Below are positions 49,857-60,201 of a stretch of DNA of 64,000 nt, piece by piece. Position 1 is the stretch's first letter. Every line of letters begins with the position of its first letter. Below the pieces are notes generated by a model. It was not told the origin of the DNA. It saw only the letters and a list, made by a program, of their open reading frames with translations, and searched no databases. The translations under genes and the position numbers were made by a program. The stretch lies in assembly GCA_902782945.1 (NCBI GenBank), contig CACZOU010000061.1:1-64000 (forward strand), read 5' to 3'. Origin of the DNA: an uncultured Methanobacteriaceae archaeon. GTDB lineage: Archaea > Methanobacteriota > Methanobacteria > Methanobacteriales > Methanobacteriaceae.

Positions 49857-49881
49857 TTAAGTAGAATAAGGAGTTTTTATT

Positions 49882-50463
49882 ATGATGAATAATAATATAA
49901 TAGATAAAATAGTTAAAACAGCACATCATTTATATGATTTAGGGATGGTTATTGGTAAATCAGGAAATATTAGTATAATTGATGATGAAGGTGAATATGT
50001 TTACATCACAGCATCTGGTACTGACTTTAAAAGTCTTGTATATGAAGATGTCTTGAAAGTTAAAATTGATGACTTAACATATACTTCAACTGATAACAGG
50101 GTTCCTTCAATGGAAACTAATCTTCACATAGGTGTTTATAAAAATAGGCCTGATGTAAAAAGTGTGGTTCATGTACATTCACCTTATGCTACTGGATTTG
50201 CATTTAGTAAAAGACATTTATATCAACAGGAGGGCTTTGGCGAAATCACTAGCGAATATATTGCTGAAGTTGACTATTATCCGCCAGGTAGTAAAAAATT
50301 AGCTAAGCATAGTAGTGATGCTCTTAAAAAAGAAGATGCTGTATTATTAAAAAATCATGGGGTTATTAGTGTTGGTAAAAATATTGAAGAAGCTACACTT
50401 CTATGTGAATATATAGAAGGTATAGCTAAAACACAATATATTACACATGTACTTAATCTTTAA
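49882..50463 (+). CDS. Class II aldolase (L-fuculose-phosphate aldolase-like)
   Basis: 193 residues. Motifs [31 protein letters not shown] and [17 protein letters not shown], with the zinc-binding His pair in VHVHS and the later His in KNHGV. The methanogen member of this family may make branched sugars or methylthioribulose phosphate, or act in aromatic precursor synthesis; the substrate is not clear from sequence. GGAG precedes ATG 49882. Its end overlaps the convergent UPF0147 gene by 11 bases. Confidence 0.85.
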   Translation: MMNNNIIDKIVKTAHHLYDLGMVIGKSGNISIIDDEGEYVYITASGTDFKSLVYEDVLKVKIDDLTYTSTDNRVPSMETNLHIGVYKNRPDVKSVVHVHSPYATGFAFSKRHLYQQEGFGEITSEYIAEVDYYPPGSKKLAKHSSDALKKEDAVLLKNHGVISVGKNIEEATLLCEYIEGIAKTQYITHVLNL

Positions 50464-50719
50464 CTGCTTCTAATTCACTTAGAATGTTCCAAACAAGAAT
50501 TCTTGCATGAATTGGTATGTTTGGATCATTACTTATATCATCTAATATTGATATAACAGTACTTGCCTTTATTGTTGGCTCTTCATCTTTAGCTAAAAGA
50601 TTTGTTGAATCTTCTGCTGCTTTTCTTATATTACGTGGTACACTATTGTCATTGATTATTTGTGATAATATTTCAGTACAATTTTCAAATATTTCATCGT
50701 TACTCATTATATCATTCAT
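50453..50719 (-). CDS. UPF0147 family protein
   Basis: 88 residues. Helical throughout, with the archaeal UPF0147 pattern [19 protein letters not shown] and [19 protein letters not shown]. The function is unknown; the structure is expected to be a small helical bundle. GGGGAGTG precedes ATG 50719. It converges with the aldolase gene with an 11-base overlap. Confidence 0.9.
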   Translation of the reverse strand: MNDIMSNDEIFENCTEILSQIINDNSVPRNIRKAAEDSTNLLAKDEEPTIKASTVISILDDISNDPNIPIHARILVWNILSELEAVKD

Positions 50720-51047
50720 AATTACACTCCCCTATTACAGTATATTATATAATTTATTTTTTATTAAATAAAACATGTAATGTAAAATTATCTTGTTATT
50801 ATTAACAAAAATTACTGAGTATTTCTATTTTTTTATTCTTTGATTGATTATTAATATGCATAAATTAAATTTTTTTATATTATTATATTTATGGTAGTTA
50901 TAATATATAAAAACAAGTGTTATGAACATTTTTGAGGGATAAATAGAATAAAAAATTTATTGTAGTGAAAATATGGAAAAAGAATGATTTCAAGTGATAA
51001 TTAAAAATAAATGTTAAAAAGAAAAAGATATGTTTCTAGTGCAAAAG
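50720..51047. other. 328-bp intergenic region
   Basis: No gene, tRNA or strong repeat. It should carry the promoter of the UPF0147 gene at its left and the 3' end of cbiG at its right. A short box-like TTTCAAGTG at 50990-50998 is too degenerate to call an origin box. Confidence 0.4.
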
Positions 51048-52040
51048 TTAGTTATTATTAACTGAAACAGCAATAGTAACACCATTATATGCAGTTTTTT
51101 TAAAGATTAACTCTGAATTATCACCATTAACTATCAAACATGCTGGTTCACAAACTCCTTTCACTCCAAATTGTTTCATAACAAAATCAGACTTTGAAAT
51201 ATCATTATTTTCATAATTCTTAATATCAGACATTTCAACTATTTCCAATATCTTATCATATTTAGACATTACATCCAATATTCCTTGTTCTTTAGCTTTA
51301 ACATCAGCAGTGGCAAATAAGTCAATTCTATCAACAGGTACTTCTAATATTTTACAGGCTTCAAGTACAGCATGTTCAACTTTACTAGTAGCTATATTCT
51401 TCCTAGCACCTATGCCCATAACTAATCTTCTTGGCTTTAATATAACTTTGTGACCATCAATTTCTGAAACAATCATTTCAAGTGTATTATCTATATGAAT
51501 ATTATAGGAATATCTAACTGAATCAGTTAATATAAATGAAAATTTAGAAGGTAAATAAAGTTCCACTTTTCTATCATCAACTAATGCTCTGTTAATAAAT
51601 TTAATATTACCAGTATTTTCTAAACTACAATAATAATGCTTTGCTATTGAATCAATACCTATTTTATTATTTATATCAGTTGAAGTAGTTATAACAGGAG
51701 TAGCATCAATAATATCAGCTATTTTATGTGTTAAATTATTAGCTCCGCCAAAATGTCCACTAAGTAAGCTTATTACAAAATTACCATTATCATCAACTAA
51801 TAAAATTGCCGGATCAGATAACTTAGAATTAACGTAGGGAGCTATGGACCTGATCATAATACCAGATGCCATAATACCAATAATACAATCATATTCATTG
51901 AAAATATTTTTTATTGTTTCTTTAACATTTTTATGATATTGCTGAACATGAAGTATTAATGGATTATTTTTAAGATTAGAATATAATTTGTCTGAAATTA
52001 ATTGTCCTTGTTCTGTTATAGAAATTATTGCTATTTTCAT
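51048..52040 (-). CDS. cbiG: Cobalt-precorrin-5A hydrolase CbiG
   Basis: 330 residues from ATG 52040 (MKIAIISITEQG); a GTG at 52047-52049 is also possible. N-terminal domain with IIGIMASGIMIRSIAPY and SLLSGHFGGANNLTHKIA, C-terminal domain with RLVMGIGARKNIATSKVEHA and GVCEPACLI. It opens the lactone ring and releases acetaldehyde in anaerobic cobamide synthesis. It lies 20 bases downstream of cbiB, one transcript. Confidence 0.94.
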   Translation of the reverse strand: MKIAIISITEQGQLISDKLYSNLKNNPLILHVQQYHKNVKETIKNIFNEYDCIIGIMASGIMIRSIAPYVNSKLSDPAILLVDDNGNFVISLLSGHFGGANNLTHKIADIIDATPVITTSTDINNKIGIDSIAKHYYCSLENTGNIKFINRALVDDRKVELYLPSKFSFILTDSVRYSYNIHIDNTLEMIVSEIDGHKVILKPRRLVMGIGARKNIATSKVEHAVLEACKILEVPVDRIDLFATADVKAKEQGILDVMSKYDKILEIVEMSDIKNYENNDISKSDFVMKQFGVKGVCEPACLIVNGDNSELIFKKTAYNGVTIAVSVNNN

Positions 52041-52060
52041 ATTTAACACGCCAATTTATT

Positions 52061-53020
52061 TTATAATAATAACATTGCTATTATAAAGTAAACTAAAAGA
52101 ATTGTTACAATAAATAGTATTGATGTTACTTTAGTAAGTTTAATTGATTCGGTTATTTTATCACTTGTTAACTCGGTTGTCCCATAGCCTAGCTGATATA
52201 CTCCTTCTTTAGTTAAGGTTATATTTAGTGCTCCTGCTGCTGCAGACATTGTGTAACCACTATTTGGACTTGGTGTTTTCAATGCAAATTCTTTCATCAC
52301 ATGATATGATTGTTTGTAATCATAGCGTAGTATGTATGCTGATAGTATCATATAATATCCTGCTATTCTTGCAGGTATATAATTTAGTATATCATCGAGT
52401 TTTGCAGGATAACAACCCACATCTATTAATTCCTTTGTCTTGTAGCCTAACATTGCATCCATTGTATTACATACCCTGTATATTACAGCACAGGGTATTG
52501 CTATAATCATTCCGAAGGGTATGCTTATTATTGTTGTGTAAAATAATGGAGATATTATACTGTCAGTTATGTTTTCAGTTAGTGTTTCTATTGCTGCTGA
52601 TGTTATTCTTGATTCTGTTAGTTCCTGTGTATCTCGGCTTACTAAATAGGACATTGATTGTCTTGCCTTGTCAATATCTTCATTTAAATCTTTTTGAATG
52701 TCTTTAACAGATTTTATTAGGAAATTGATTGAGAATGTTGTTGATAATATGATAGATGCTATTATTACATATAACCAGTTGTTGAGGTATGCTGTGATTA
52801 ATAATAATATTAATGTTATTATCGAAAATGTGAAGTTTGTTGCTAGAATTATTAATAGTCCTGATGTTTTTGTAGCCGGCAGGTAATTTTTTAGTTTTGA
52901 AATAAAATTTCCCATATATATTACTGGATGTATTTTATCAGGTACCTCTCCTATTAATAAATCAATAAGTACAGCTAGACCTAGTATTGAAATTGAGTAA
53001 ATTAAACTTTCATATATCAT
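52061..53020 (-). CDS. cbiB: Adenosylcobinamide-phosphate synthase CbiB
   Basis: 319 residues, a polytopic membrane protein with helices at about 10-25, 55-75, 80-100 and others. Family motifs: DLLIGEVPDKIHPVIYMG, YLVSRDTQELTES, ESRITSAAIETLTENITDSII and TPSPNSGYTMSAAAGAL. It joins aminopropanol phosphate to adenosylcobyric acid. First gene of cbiB-cbiG; its start faces the replication origin. Confidence 0.94.
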   Translation of the reverse strand: MIYESLIYSISILGLAVLIDLLIGEVPDKIHPVIYMGNFISKLKNYLPATKTSGLLIILATNFTFSIITLILLLITAYLNNWLYVIIASIILSTTFSINFLIKSVKDIQKDLNEDIDKARQSMSYLVSRDTQELTESRITSAAIETLTENITDSIISPLFYTTIISIPFGMIIAIPCAVIYRVCNTMDAMLGYKTKELIDVGCYPAKLDDILNYIPARIAGYYMILSAYILRYDYKQSYHVMKEFALKTPSPNSGYTMSAAAGALNITLTKEGVYQLGYGTTELTSDKITESIKLTKVTSILFIVTILLVYFIIAMLLL

Positions 53021-53053
53021 TATTATTATATTATATTAAAGTTGTATATAATA

Positions 53054-53281
53054 GACGTGTATTTCAAGTGTAAATATTTGTTTTTCCTATCAAAACAAAT
53101 AGTGAGACGTACATTGCAAGTGTAATGTTTTTTTCATAGCAAAAATTTTCAAATAGTGAGAGGTATTTTTCAAGTGTAAAATTTTTTTGTACCTAACGCA
53201 AAAAGTTAAGACGTTTATTTCAAGTGTAATTTTTTCTGAATAAAAAATTTTGAAAAAAATAAAATTAAATTTCAAGTGTAA
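53054..53281 (+). repeat. Left array of five origin-recognition boxes
   Basis: 20-base boxes start at 53054 (GACGTGTATTTCAAGTGTAA), 53106, 53160, 53210 and 53262. The shared core is TTCAAGTGTAA, with one box (53106) having TGCAAGTGTAA. Start-to-start spacing is 52, 54, 50 and 52, close to five helical turns, so bound proteins would line up on one face. The fifth box keeps only the core. Confidence 0.88.
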
Positions 53282-53317
53282 AAATTTTTGAAAAATATTT
53301 TTAAAAGTATTACTATA

Positions 53318-53331
53318 ATACTTATAAGTAT
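53318..53331. repeat. 14-bp perfect palindrome ATACTTATAAGTAT
   Basis: Between the box array and the AT-rich core. It is self-complementary over 14 bases. It may be part of the unwinding element or a binding site for another protein. Confidence 0.5.
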
Positions 53332-53344
53332 TTTTGTAGTACTT

Positions 53345-53560
53345 TTTTATTAAATTTTTAAATTAAATTAAATTAAATTAAATAATAAAATAATAAATAA
53401 TAATAAATAAAATAATAAAATAATAATAAATAATAAAATAAATAATAAATAAATAATAATTAATAAAATAAATAGAAAAATAAATAAAAATAATAAATAT
53501 TATATAATAAAAATTATTAATTTTCTTTTTTATTAATAAAAAAGAATTATTTAACTTTAT
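53345..53560. other. AT-rich low-complexity core, likely duplex-unwinding element
   Basis: About 200 bases nearly free of G and C, built of AAATT, TAAAT and AATAAT units (five tandem TAAAT/ATTAA units near 53347-53372, then many AAT repeats). It lies between the two box arrays, where melting would start. Confidence 0.7.
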
Positions 53561-53610
53561 TTTTAGCTAAAAACCATTTTTAAACATTTTTATTTTTCAC
53601 TTTTTGCGGA

Positions 53611-53757
53611 ATTTTAGTGGGGGGTACCTTTTTAATATACACTTGAAATATACGTCTCACTCTCTAAACCTTTTTATAGTATAAATTAGAAATAAAATAT
53701 TATTAATTTTTCACTTGAATTTCTAATATTACATTTAAAATTATACTTGAAATTAAA
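53611..53757 (-). repeat. Right-hand origin boxes and G-tract
   Basis: A G6 tract with GGTACC near 53619-53628 precedes ATACACTTGAAATATACGTC (53637-53656), which differs from the consensus at one base. Two partial copies follow, TTCACTTGAA near 53710 and TATACTTGAAAT near 53742. The last two are 20 to 70 bases before the cdc6 start, so Cdc6 may also control its own promoter. Confidence 0.7.
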
Positions 53758-53777
53758 CTACATAACCAGGCGATTAT

Positions 53778-54932
53778 ATGACAAACATTTTTGAAGATTT
53801 AAATGACAGAAAAACAATATTCAAATCTAAACAATATTTAGATCATCGTTTTATTCCAGAAACACTGCCACACAGAGATGAAAAAATTAAATCAATTGCA
53901 AACTATTGGGTTGAAGCATTACAAAAAAACACACCACCTGACATAACTATCTATGGTAAAACAGGAACTGGTAAAACAGCAGTAACCCTATACGCTAAAA
54001 AACAGTTAGAAGAAGTAGCATCAAAACGAAATTTAAACATCAGAATCGAATACATAAGATGCACTGATTACAATACAGAATATCAGATACTAGCAAGATT
54101 ATGTCAACAATTAGGAAAACCAGTACCGTACAGAGGATGGACCAAAGCAGAAGTAGTCAACACATTTAGAAATTTATTTAAAAAGAATATATTAGGTGAA
54201 GATTTAATACTAATCGTAATATTAGACGAACTTGATGTTATACTCAAAAATGATGGAGACAGTATTTTATATACATTAACTCGAACTGATAATGTATCTA
54301 TAACATCCATAAGTAACTATGTTGACTTCAAAAGTTTTATTAAACCAAAAGTAAAAAGTAGTTTAAGAGACCGGGAAATTGTATTTCCTCCATACAATGC
54401 ACAGCAACTAATAGATATTCTTAAAGAAAGATCACAACTATCCTTCAAAGAAGGAACAATAGCTGATCCAGTAATACCTTTATGTTCAGCATTAGCAGCA
54501 AAAGAAGAAGGAGATGCAAGATATGCTCTTGATTTATTAAAAACTTCAGGTGAAATAGCAGATGAAAAAGGGGCAGATGTTGTAGAAGAAAGCTTTGTTA
54601 TAGAAGCTAAAGATCGTATAGAACACAATAAAATTATTGATGTTGTAATGACTTTACCTATTCAACAACAAAGAGTATTACAAGCTATAACATATCTTAC
54701 AAATAAAAAAGAAGAAATCACATCTGGAAGATTATACGAAATATATGAGGACTTAGCTAAAAATGATAAAGTATCATATCGTAGAATCTTCGATTTTATC
54801 AATGAATTAGAAATGCTTGGTTTAATTTCCGCAAATACAATATCTCGTGGTAGAGGAAAAGGAAGAACAAATATCATCACATTACAATGTGATCCAGAAT
54901 TAATTGAAAAAGCATTAGTATTTAAAGATTAA
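53778..54932 (+). CDS. cdc6: Orc1/Cdc6 replication initiator
   Basis: 384 residues. AAA+ domain with Walker [13 protein letters not shown], Walker [13 protein letters not shown] and an arginine-finger region [12 protein letters not shown]; winged-helix domain at the C-terminus (about 290-384, with [20 protein letters not shown]). It binds the boxes upstream and loads MCM. Position directly after the origin is the standard archaeal arrangement. Ribosome-binding site is weak (AGGCGAT). Confidence 0.97.
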   Translation: MTNIFEDLNDRKTIFKSKQYLDHRFIPETLPHRDEKIKSIANYWVEALQKNTPPDITIYGKTGTGKTAVTLYAKKQLEEVASKRNLNIRIEYIRCTDYNTEYQILARLCQQLGKPVPYRGWTKAEVVNTFRNLFKKNILGEDLILIVILDELDVILKNDGDSILYTLTRTDNVSITSISNYVDFKSFIKPKVKSSLRDREIVFPPYNAQQLIDILKERSQLSFKEGTIADPVIPLCSALAAKEEGDARYALDLLKTSGEIADEKGADVVEESFVIEAKDRIEHNKIIDVVMTLPIQQQRVLQAITYLTNKKEEITSGRLYEIYEDLAKNDKVSYRRIFDFINELEMLGLISANTISRGRGKGRTNIITLQCDPELIEKALVFKD

Positions 54933-55067
54933 ACTCTTTTTCAATTTCTTATTTTTTTCTAATTGTTTAATTTACAGTTATAATTAATCTTTTTTTATGA
55001 AAATAGCAGTTAATATTTTAGAATTTCTATTAAAATTTATATTTTTTAATATTGAAAAAATGAACTT

Positions 55068-55093
55068 TACACTTGAAAATAATCTCAAGTGTA
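55068..55093. repeat. Inverted pair of origin-box cores downstream of cdc6
   Basis: TACACTTGA (55068-55076) and TCAAGTGTA (55085-55093) are exact reverse complements with an 8-base spacer. It can be seen as two ORB cores head to head or as a hairpin. A run of A follows, not T, so it is not a clear terminator for cdc6. It lies between cdc6 and the convergent cupin gene. Confidence 0.6.
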
Positions 55094-55164
55094 TAAAAAA
55101 AATAATAATTTATATAAATTGGTGTTTATACTTGTAATACAACTTTACAGAAAATAATCGTATC

Positions 55165-55485
55165 TTATTCTGATTTTATCATAGATAGTATCATTTTAAA
55201 TCTTTCAGCTGCATGTAATGCATGTGGAGCATTTGCTGGCATTATAATCATATCACCCTTTTCAAGTGTATATAATTTTTTGTTTAATGTTAATTCTAGT
55301 TTTCCATCTATTATTTGAATCATTGCATCGTATGGAGCTGCATGTTCAGATAATCCTTCTCCTTTATCAAATGCAAATACTGTTATTGTTCCTGTTTCTT
55401 TTTTTACTAATTCTTTACTTACAACAGAATTTTCCTGATATTCTACTAATTTATCTATTTGATATATTGTTGATTTTTCAGTCAT
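55165..55485 (-). CDS. Small cupin-domain protein
   Basis: 106 residues, one cupin barrel. The two cupin motifs are GEGLSEHAAPYDAMIQIIDGKLE (metal-binding His/Glu partly kept: H at about 48) and GDMIIMPANAPHALHA. Function unknown; may be a sugar-binding or small regulatory cupin. GGAT lies upstream of ATG 55485. Confidence 0.85.
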   Translation of the reverse strand: MTEKSTIYQIDKLVEYQENSVVSKELVKKETGTITVFAFDKGEGLSEHAAPYDAMIQIIDGKLELTLNKKLYTLEKGDMIIMPANAPHALHAAERFKMILSMIKSE

Positions 55486-55578
55486 ATTTATTCCTATCCT
55501 TTTGATTTTTCTATTTAACTTCTATATTAGCCTTGTTTATATAATAATTTGTAACTTAAATAGTTAATTAGAAACATC

Positions 55579-56493
55579 TTATTTTATTATGGAATCAAGT
55601 AATGCCATTCTAATTGGAACACCATAAAATGCTTGTTTAAAGTACATAGCATTATCTAGTTTATCAACATCAAATGATATTTCATCAACCCTGGGAAGTG
55701 GATGCATAACTATGACATCAGAATTCTCCAAATCTTTTCCCTTTAATGCATATTGACCTTTAACTTTCAAGTATTCCTGTGGATCAGGGAATCTTTCCTT
55801 CTGTATTCTAGTCATATAAACAACATCAACATCACTTATATTATCAGCTAAAGAACTTTTAATACTGAATTTACAATTAATCTTCTCCAAATCTTTAAGA
55901 ATCTCCGGAGGCATCTGTAATTCATTAGGTGATATAAACACTATCTCAGCATTAAACATTGCAAGAGCATATACAAGACTATGAACAGTACGTCCATATT
56001 TCAAATCTCCAACAATAGCAATTTTAATATTATTAATATTATCTAATGTTCTTCTCATAGTATAAAGATCAAGTAATGTTTGTGTAGGATGTTGTCCTGC
56101 TCCATCTCCAGCATTAATAACAGGAACATCAACCTTGTTAGATATGAATCTTGCAGCTCCTTCCATATCATGTCTTAAAACAATAGCATCAGTATATTGG
56201 GATATAATCTGTGCAGTATCATATAATACTTCACCTTTCTGTATACTTGTTCCCTGTTTCTGGTTAAATCCTATTACATCTCCACCTAATCGTTTCATTG
56301 CCGTTTCAAATGATAATCTTGTACGAGTTGATGGTTCATAGAACATTACTCCTAATAATTTACCATCCTTTTTATGACATACTTTCTCTGATTTAGCAAT
56401 TGGCTCCATGTCTTCAGCAAGATCTAATATGTATTCAACATCACTTTTCTTAAAATCTCTGATAGAAATTATATTTTCTAAATTAAAACTCAT
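55579..56493 (-). CDS. pyrB: Aspartate carbamoyltransferase catalytic chain
   Basis: 304 residues. Carbamoyl-phosphate site [15 protein letters not shown], the [21 protein letters not shown] motif and the C-terminal [10 protein letters not shown]. It commits to pyrimidine synthesis. The regulatory chain (PyrI) gene is not adjacent in this window. A start with GAGTTGAAG upstream. Confidence 0.96.
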   Translation of the reverse strand: MSFNLENIISIRDFKKSDVEYILDLAEDMEPIAKSEKVCHKKDGKLLGVMFYEPSTRTRLSFETAMKRLGGDVIGFNQKQGTSIQKGEVLYDTAQIISQYTDAIVLRHDMEGAARFISNKVDVPVINAGDGAGQHPTQTLLDLYTMRRTLDNINNIKIAIVGDLKYGRTVHSLVYALAMFNAEIVFISPNELQMPPEILKDLEKINCKFSIKSSLADNISDVDVVYMTRIQKERFPDPQEYLKVKGQYALKGKDLENSDVIVMHPLPRVDEISFDVDKLDNAMYFKQAFYGVPIRMALLDSIIK

Positions 56494-56533
56494 AATACTT
56501 CAACTCTTTATTAATCCACTTCTTATTTTTTCA

Positions 56534-57268
56534 TTATAGCTTTCTTGCAAATGTAATATATCCTGTATGTCCTGCCATTCTACTATTAGGCCTTGTTTTA
56601 TTATTCTTTATTTCTAATTCTCTAACATTACCCTCTCTTATTCTGATATTTTTAAATTTATTCTTCTGTAATTCTCTTGTTACTACTTGAAACTGTTCGA
56701 CATAAGGAGTATACACTGCTATAAATCCACCAGTCTTAAGTATCCTATAAGAATCTTCAATTACATCTCCTGGTCTTGGAAGATCTAAAAATACTAAATC
56801 AACTGAATTATCTTCTTCTAAAAATCCTTCAGTAACATCTCTGTTATGTAATGTTATATTATTAAAATCAGTACCTTCAATGTTTTCTTTTATAATTTCT
56901 ACAAAGTCTTCTCTTATCTCATAACTAGTAACATGTCCTTCTGGTCCTACAATGTTAGCAAAGAATAGTAGACTACTACCAGCACCTGTACCTGATTCTA
57001 CAATTTTACTACCATAGCCTACTCCTGTAAATCCAATTATTAATCCAAGATCCTGGGGTAGTAATATTGAGCATTTTCTTTTCATTAATTCGATATAATC
57101 ATTAATATTAGGTTCTATAACAGTATACTTTTTACCCATATGTGTTTCTAGTACATCACCTACTTTAGCATTTTTAATATCTTCTTCAGGTATTACTCCC
57201 TTTTCTGAATGAAATTCTTTATCATGTACTACGTATTTCCTGTTTTTTCTGTCTACTATTATCTTCAT
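56534..57268 (-). CDS. trmI: tRNA (adenine-N1)-methyltransferase TrmI
   Basis: 244 residues. SAM motif I VESGTGAGSSLLFFANIVGPEGHV, then DLVFLDLPRPGDVIED and the C-terminal NSRMAGHTGYITFARKL. It methylates A57/A58 of tRNA as a homotetramer. It lies 40 bases upstream of pyrB on the same strand. Confidence 0.92.
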   Translation of the reverse strand: MKIIVDRKNRKYVVHDKEFHSEKGVIPEEDIKNAKVGDVLETHMGKKYTVIEPNINDYIELMKRKCSILLPQDLGLIIGFTGVGYGSKIVESGTGAGSSLLFFANIVGPEGHVTSYEIREDFVEIIKENIEGTDFNNITLHNRDVTEGFLEEDNSVDLVFLDLPRPGDVIEDSYRILKTGGFIAVYTPYVEQFQVVTRELQKNKFKNIRIREGNVRELEIKNNKTRPNSRMAGHTGYITFARKL

Positions 57269-57326
57269 ATTTTATCCCTTGTATATTATATAGGCTTTGT
57301 AGAGTTATTATTTTTTTTTATTGAAT

Positions 57327-60155
57327 TTAATTAATAAAATATTCATACATGTCCTCTCGTACCGGATATTTTAGTTTTAATTTAAAGTTCACAGTATCCT
57401 TAAGTTCACCATTCTTATCCATGACTTTAGCTTGAGCTGGCTGTGTAGGAATAATAGGACCCATGTAATAGAATGTTTTTCCTTCTTCATTATTTTTTTT
57501 CATAAACAAGTAGAATTTCATATTTGTCTTTTTATAGTTAAGAATTTCTTTAATATCCTTTGATTCAAATGTTCTGGAACTAGTGGCCATCCAACTTAGT
57601 GTTTCATTATCATAGAATTTATTAACATATTTAGTGCTTTCTTCATTATTTTCTTTTTTATCATATGTTACACAGAATGGACATGTTTTCTCATTATCTA
57701 TATTATTTTTTATCACATAACCGTATATAGCATCTTTTTCAGGCCAGTTTAGTAATTTAGCTATATCTGCTCTTGAATATCTTTCATATAACTTGAAATT
57801 CATGTTATCGAGATGTTCATTATAGTTATCTTCATATTCAGTTAATCCTACTTTTAAAAGGTCACATACATTATCTTTAAATTCTTTATTATCTAATAGT
57901 CTTTTAAATATTGGATCTATTGTGATTTCATCGTCTTTAACATCTATTATTTTACTTTTTAAGTAATAATCATGTTCTCTTGGTTTGTAGAATGATTTGT
58001 CAAGTACACGTATGGCACTTTCAATGGATATTCTGTCGTTAATAATATTATATCTTTCTTTGAGTATATTTTCAAGAACATAAATTTCAAGTGTATTATT
58101 TTTAATCAATTCCTCTATAATTACCAGTTCATGAGGTCTTCTACCATTTGCAAGTTTCTGAGTAATAAATTCTAAATATAATAATTCTAAGGTATTCATT
58201 GAATTATTATAATCATTATCAACTTTAGCAACAAAGTAAGGGTATGTTTTACTTTCCTTTAATGAATTAAGCTTATTCATACAATTAATTATAAACATAG
58301 GATTCAATTGATTATACTTGTAGAACTCATAAAGAGTAGGAATGTGTCCAAGCTTGTTTTTTAATTTGAAATACTCGTTTTTAATAAAATTCAAGTTATT
58401 GAATTTAGCTTTATTGATGGATTTATAAATTCTCTCAGATGATATTTTATCAAAATTGATTGTAGAACATCCAACAAGCATATTATCACGGTTAATCATA
58501 AACTTACGAATTGTATCCTTATCATAAGTGGTATCTCCTGATAATGCTATGGGAATCATGAAATTATTATTATAATTACCAATAAAGTCCAGTACGACAA
58601 CATATTCCTTTCCTGGTGATTTACGAAGTCCTCTTCCAAGTTGTTGTATAAATATTATACTGGACTCTGTTTCACGTAACATTACTATTTGATTAACTTC
58701 TTTAATATCAACACCTTCATTGAAAATGTCAACTGTGAATATATAGTCAAGGTAATCTTCACGTGTATCACTAGTTAATCTATCGATTGCTTCATCTCTT
58801 TCCTTTTGTGAGTTATCACCACTAAGACTAATTGTTTTATATCCGCGTCTATTAAATTCATCGGATAATAATTTTGAATTTTTATTAGTATTACAGAAGA
58901 CTAATCCTTTAACTCTATTTCCACTGTAACCATAATATTCAATGTTTTCAATTATATTATCTATACGAGTGCTGGATAAATCATTAACATCTAATGCTTT
59001 ATCAGTTATACCAAAATAATTAAATGTGCAGAGCATATTCTCTTCCAAGGCATCTTTTAATCTTATCTCGTATATTATATTATGGTCAAATAAGGAGTAG
59101 ATGTCAAAGTCATCTGATCTATCTGGAGATGCTGTCATTCCTATATAAAACTTAGGCTCGAAATAATTCATTATTTTCTGGTAACTTTTAGCTCCTGCTC
59201 TGTGTACCTCATCTATTACAATGTAGTCAAAATGATTCTTATCATATTTAGTATAATTCTCTTCACGTGACATCATTTGAATAGTACTGAATATAAAGTC
59301 GCTATCATAGTTTTTATTATTTCCTGAGAGCATGCCCATAGTTTTATTGTTAAATACATGTTCATATGATTGTTTTGCTTGTTTTGCTATTTGTTCCCTG
59401 TGTACTAGGAATAATACTCTTTTAGGATTAAGTTTTTTTAATCCAAATGCTGATGCATATGTTTTACCTGTACCTGTTGCACTTATCAGTAATCCTCTTT
59501 TCTTACCTGAATCTACTAGTTTACTTAGATTTTCCATGAATCGTTTCTGCATATTATTTGGTTTAAATTGTTTTGGAGCAGGTTTTATCCATGATTTCAT
59601 CTGTAATTCTATATTTTCTTCATATAATTCTTCATATTGAGTTATACACTCATCTATATCTATTGAATCATTCCAATATTCATTGAATGTTTGTATTATC
59701 TCCTTGTTTACTTCATTATTAATACTGTCTTTTGTTAGTATATTCCATTCTTTGTTAACTGTCAATGCTTTTTGTGTTATGTTGGAGCTTCCTATCAGTA
59801 TATCATAGTTTTCCTTGTTTTTAAATATGTATCCTTTAGTATGAAAGCCATATCCCTTTTCATTTACTGAGTATAATCGTACATCTATGTTTTTTAGTTG
59901 ATTTAGTTTTCTTAATGCTTTAGGTTCACTGAAAAATAGGTAATCTGTTGTTAATATTTTACCAGGTATGTTATTTTCTTCTAATTCTTTTAGTGTTTGT
60001 AATAATGGTGTTATTCCACTTTCTGTTATGAATGCTACACTTATATAGAATTCTTCACAGTTTTCTAATTCAGCTTGTAGCGTACTTATCACTTTAACAT
60101 TGTATTTTGAGTTGTTTATTATGAATTTAGAATTAGACAAGGTATAACTCCCCAT
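57327..60155 (-). CDS. HKD-nuclease / superfamily 2 helicase / DUF3427 fusion
   Basis: 942 residues. N-terminal phospholipase-D-type HKD domain (about 30-170) with GFHTKGYIF ... ILIGSSNITQKAL; superfamily 2 helicase with ATGTGKTYASA (Walker A), VIDEVHRAG (DEVH), MTASPDRSDD, and a second lobe with GRGLRKSPGKEYVVVLDFIG; then a C-terminal DUF3427-type region with CPFCVTYDKKENN. Such fusions are found in bacteria and archaea near defence genes and probably cut and remodel foreign nucleic acid; the exact role here is unknown. The ATG at 60155 overlaps a GGGGAG; TTG at 60138-60140 is a possible true start. Lies 46 bases downstream of Hef. Confidence 0.85.
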   Translation of the reverse strand: MGSYTLSNSKFIINNSKYNVKVISTLQAELENCEEFYISVAFITESGITPLLQTLKELEENNIPGKILTTDYLFFSEPKALRKLNQLKNIDVRLYSVNEKGYGFHTKGYIFKNKENYDILIGSSNITQKALTVNKEWNILTKDSINNEVNKEIIQTFNEYWNDSIDIDECITQYEELYEENIELQMKSWIKPAPKQFKPNNMQKRFMENLSKLVDSGKKRGLLISATGTGKTYASAFGLKKLNPKRVLFLVHREQIAKQAKQSYEHVFNNKTMGMLSGNNKNYDSDFIFSTIQMMSREENYTKYDKNHFDYIVIDEVHRAGAKSYQKIMNYFEPKFYIGMTASPDRSDDFDIYSLFDHNIIYEIRLKDALEENMLCTFNYFGITDKALDVNDLSSTRIDNIIENIEYYGYSGNRVKGLVFCNTNKNSKLLSDEFNRRGYKTISLSGDNSQKERDEAIDRLTSDTREDYLDYIFTVDIFNEGVDIKEVNQIVMLRETESSIIFIQQLGRGLRKSPGKEYVVVLDFIGNYNNNFMIPIALSGDTTYDKDTIRKFMINRDNMLVGCSTINFDKISSERIYKSINKAKFNNLNFIKNEYFKLKNKLGHIPTLYEFYKYNQLNPMFIINCMNKLNSLKESKTYPYFVAKVDNDYNNSMNTLELLYLEFITQKLANGRRPHELVIIEELIKNNTLEIYVLENILKERYNIINDRISIESAIRVLDKSFYKPREHDYYLKSKIIDVKDDEITIDPIFKRLLDNKEFKDNVCDLLKVGLTEYEDNYNEHLDNMNFKLYERYSRADIAKLLNWPEKDAIYGYVIKNNIDNEKTCPFCVTYDKKENNEESTKYVNKFYDNETLSWMATSSRTFESKDIKEILNYKKTNMKFYLFMKKNNEEGKTFYYMGPIIPTQPAQAKVMDKNGELKDTVNFKLKLKYPVREDMYEYFIN

Positions 60156-60201
60156 TAATATGTTGATTAGTTAAAAATTATGGTGGTGAGGTTGTGTAAC
60201 A

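Larger units (their letters stand above)
53021..53777. other. oriC: Chromosomal replication origin (oriC) upstream of cdc6
   Basis: 757 gene-free bases between cbiB and cdc6. The left part has five origin boxes in direct orientation, a very AT-rich core in the middle (53345-53560), and a right part with a reverse-orientation box, two partial ones and a G-tract. This is the archaeal layout of inverted ORB arrays flanking an unwinding element, next to the Orc1/Cdc6 gene. The core matches the 13-mer bound by Cdc6 in Methanothermobacter. No function was tested. Confidence 0.88.

Noticed and set aside
53700-53777. Strong ribosome-binding site for cdc6
   Set aside because: Only AGGCGAT is present, so the cdc6 start rests on the protein N-terminus rather than on a clear site.
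58078-58098. Origin box inside the HKD-helicase gene
   Set aside because: TTTCAAGTGTA matches the core, but it is coding sequence and lacks the ACGTC half of the box, so chance is likely. The same holds for 55262-55272 in the cupin gene and 38931-38941 upstream of the SMR gene.
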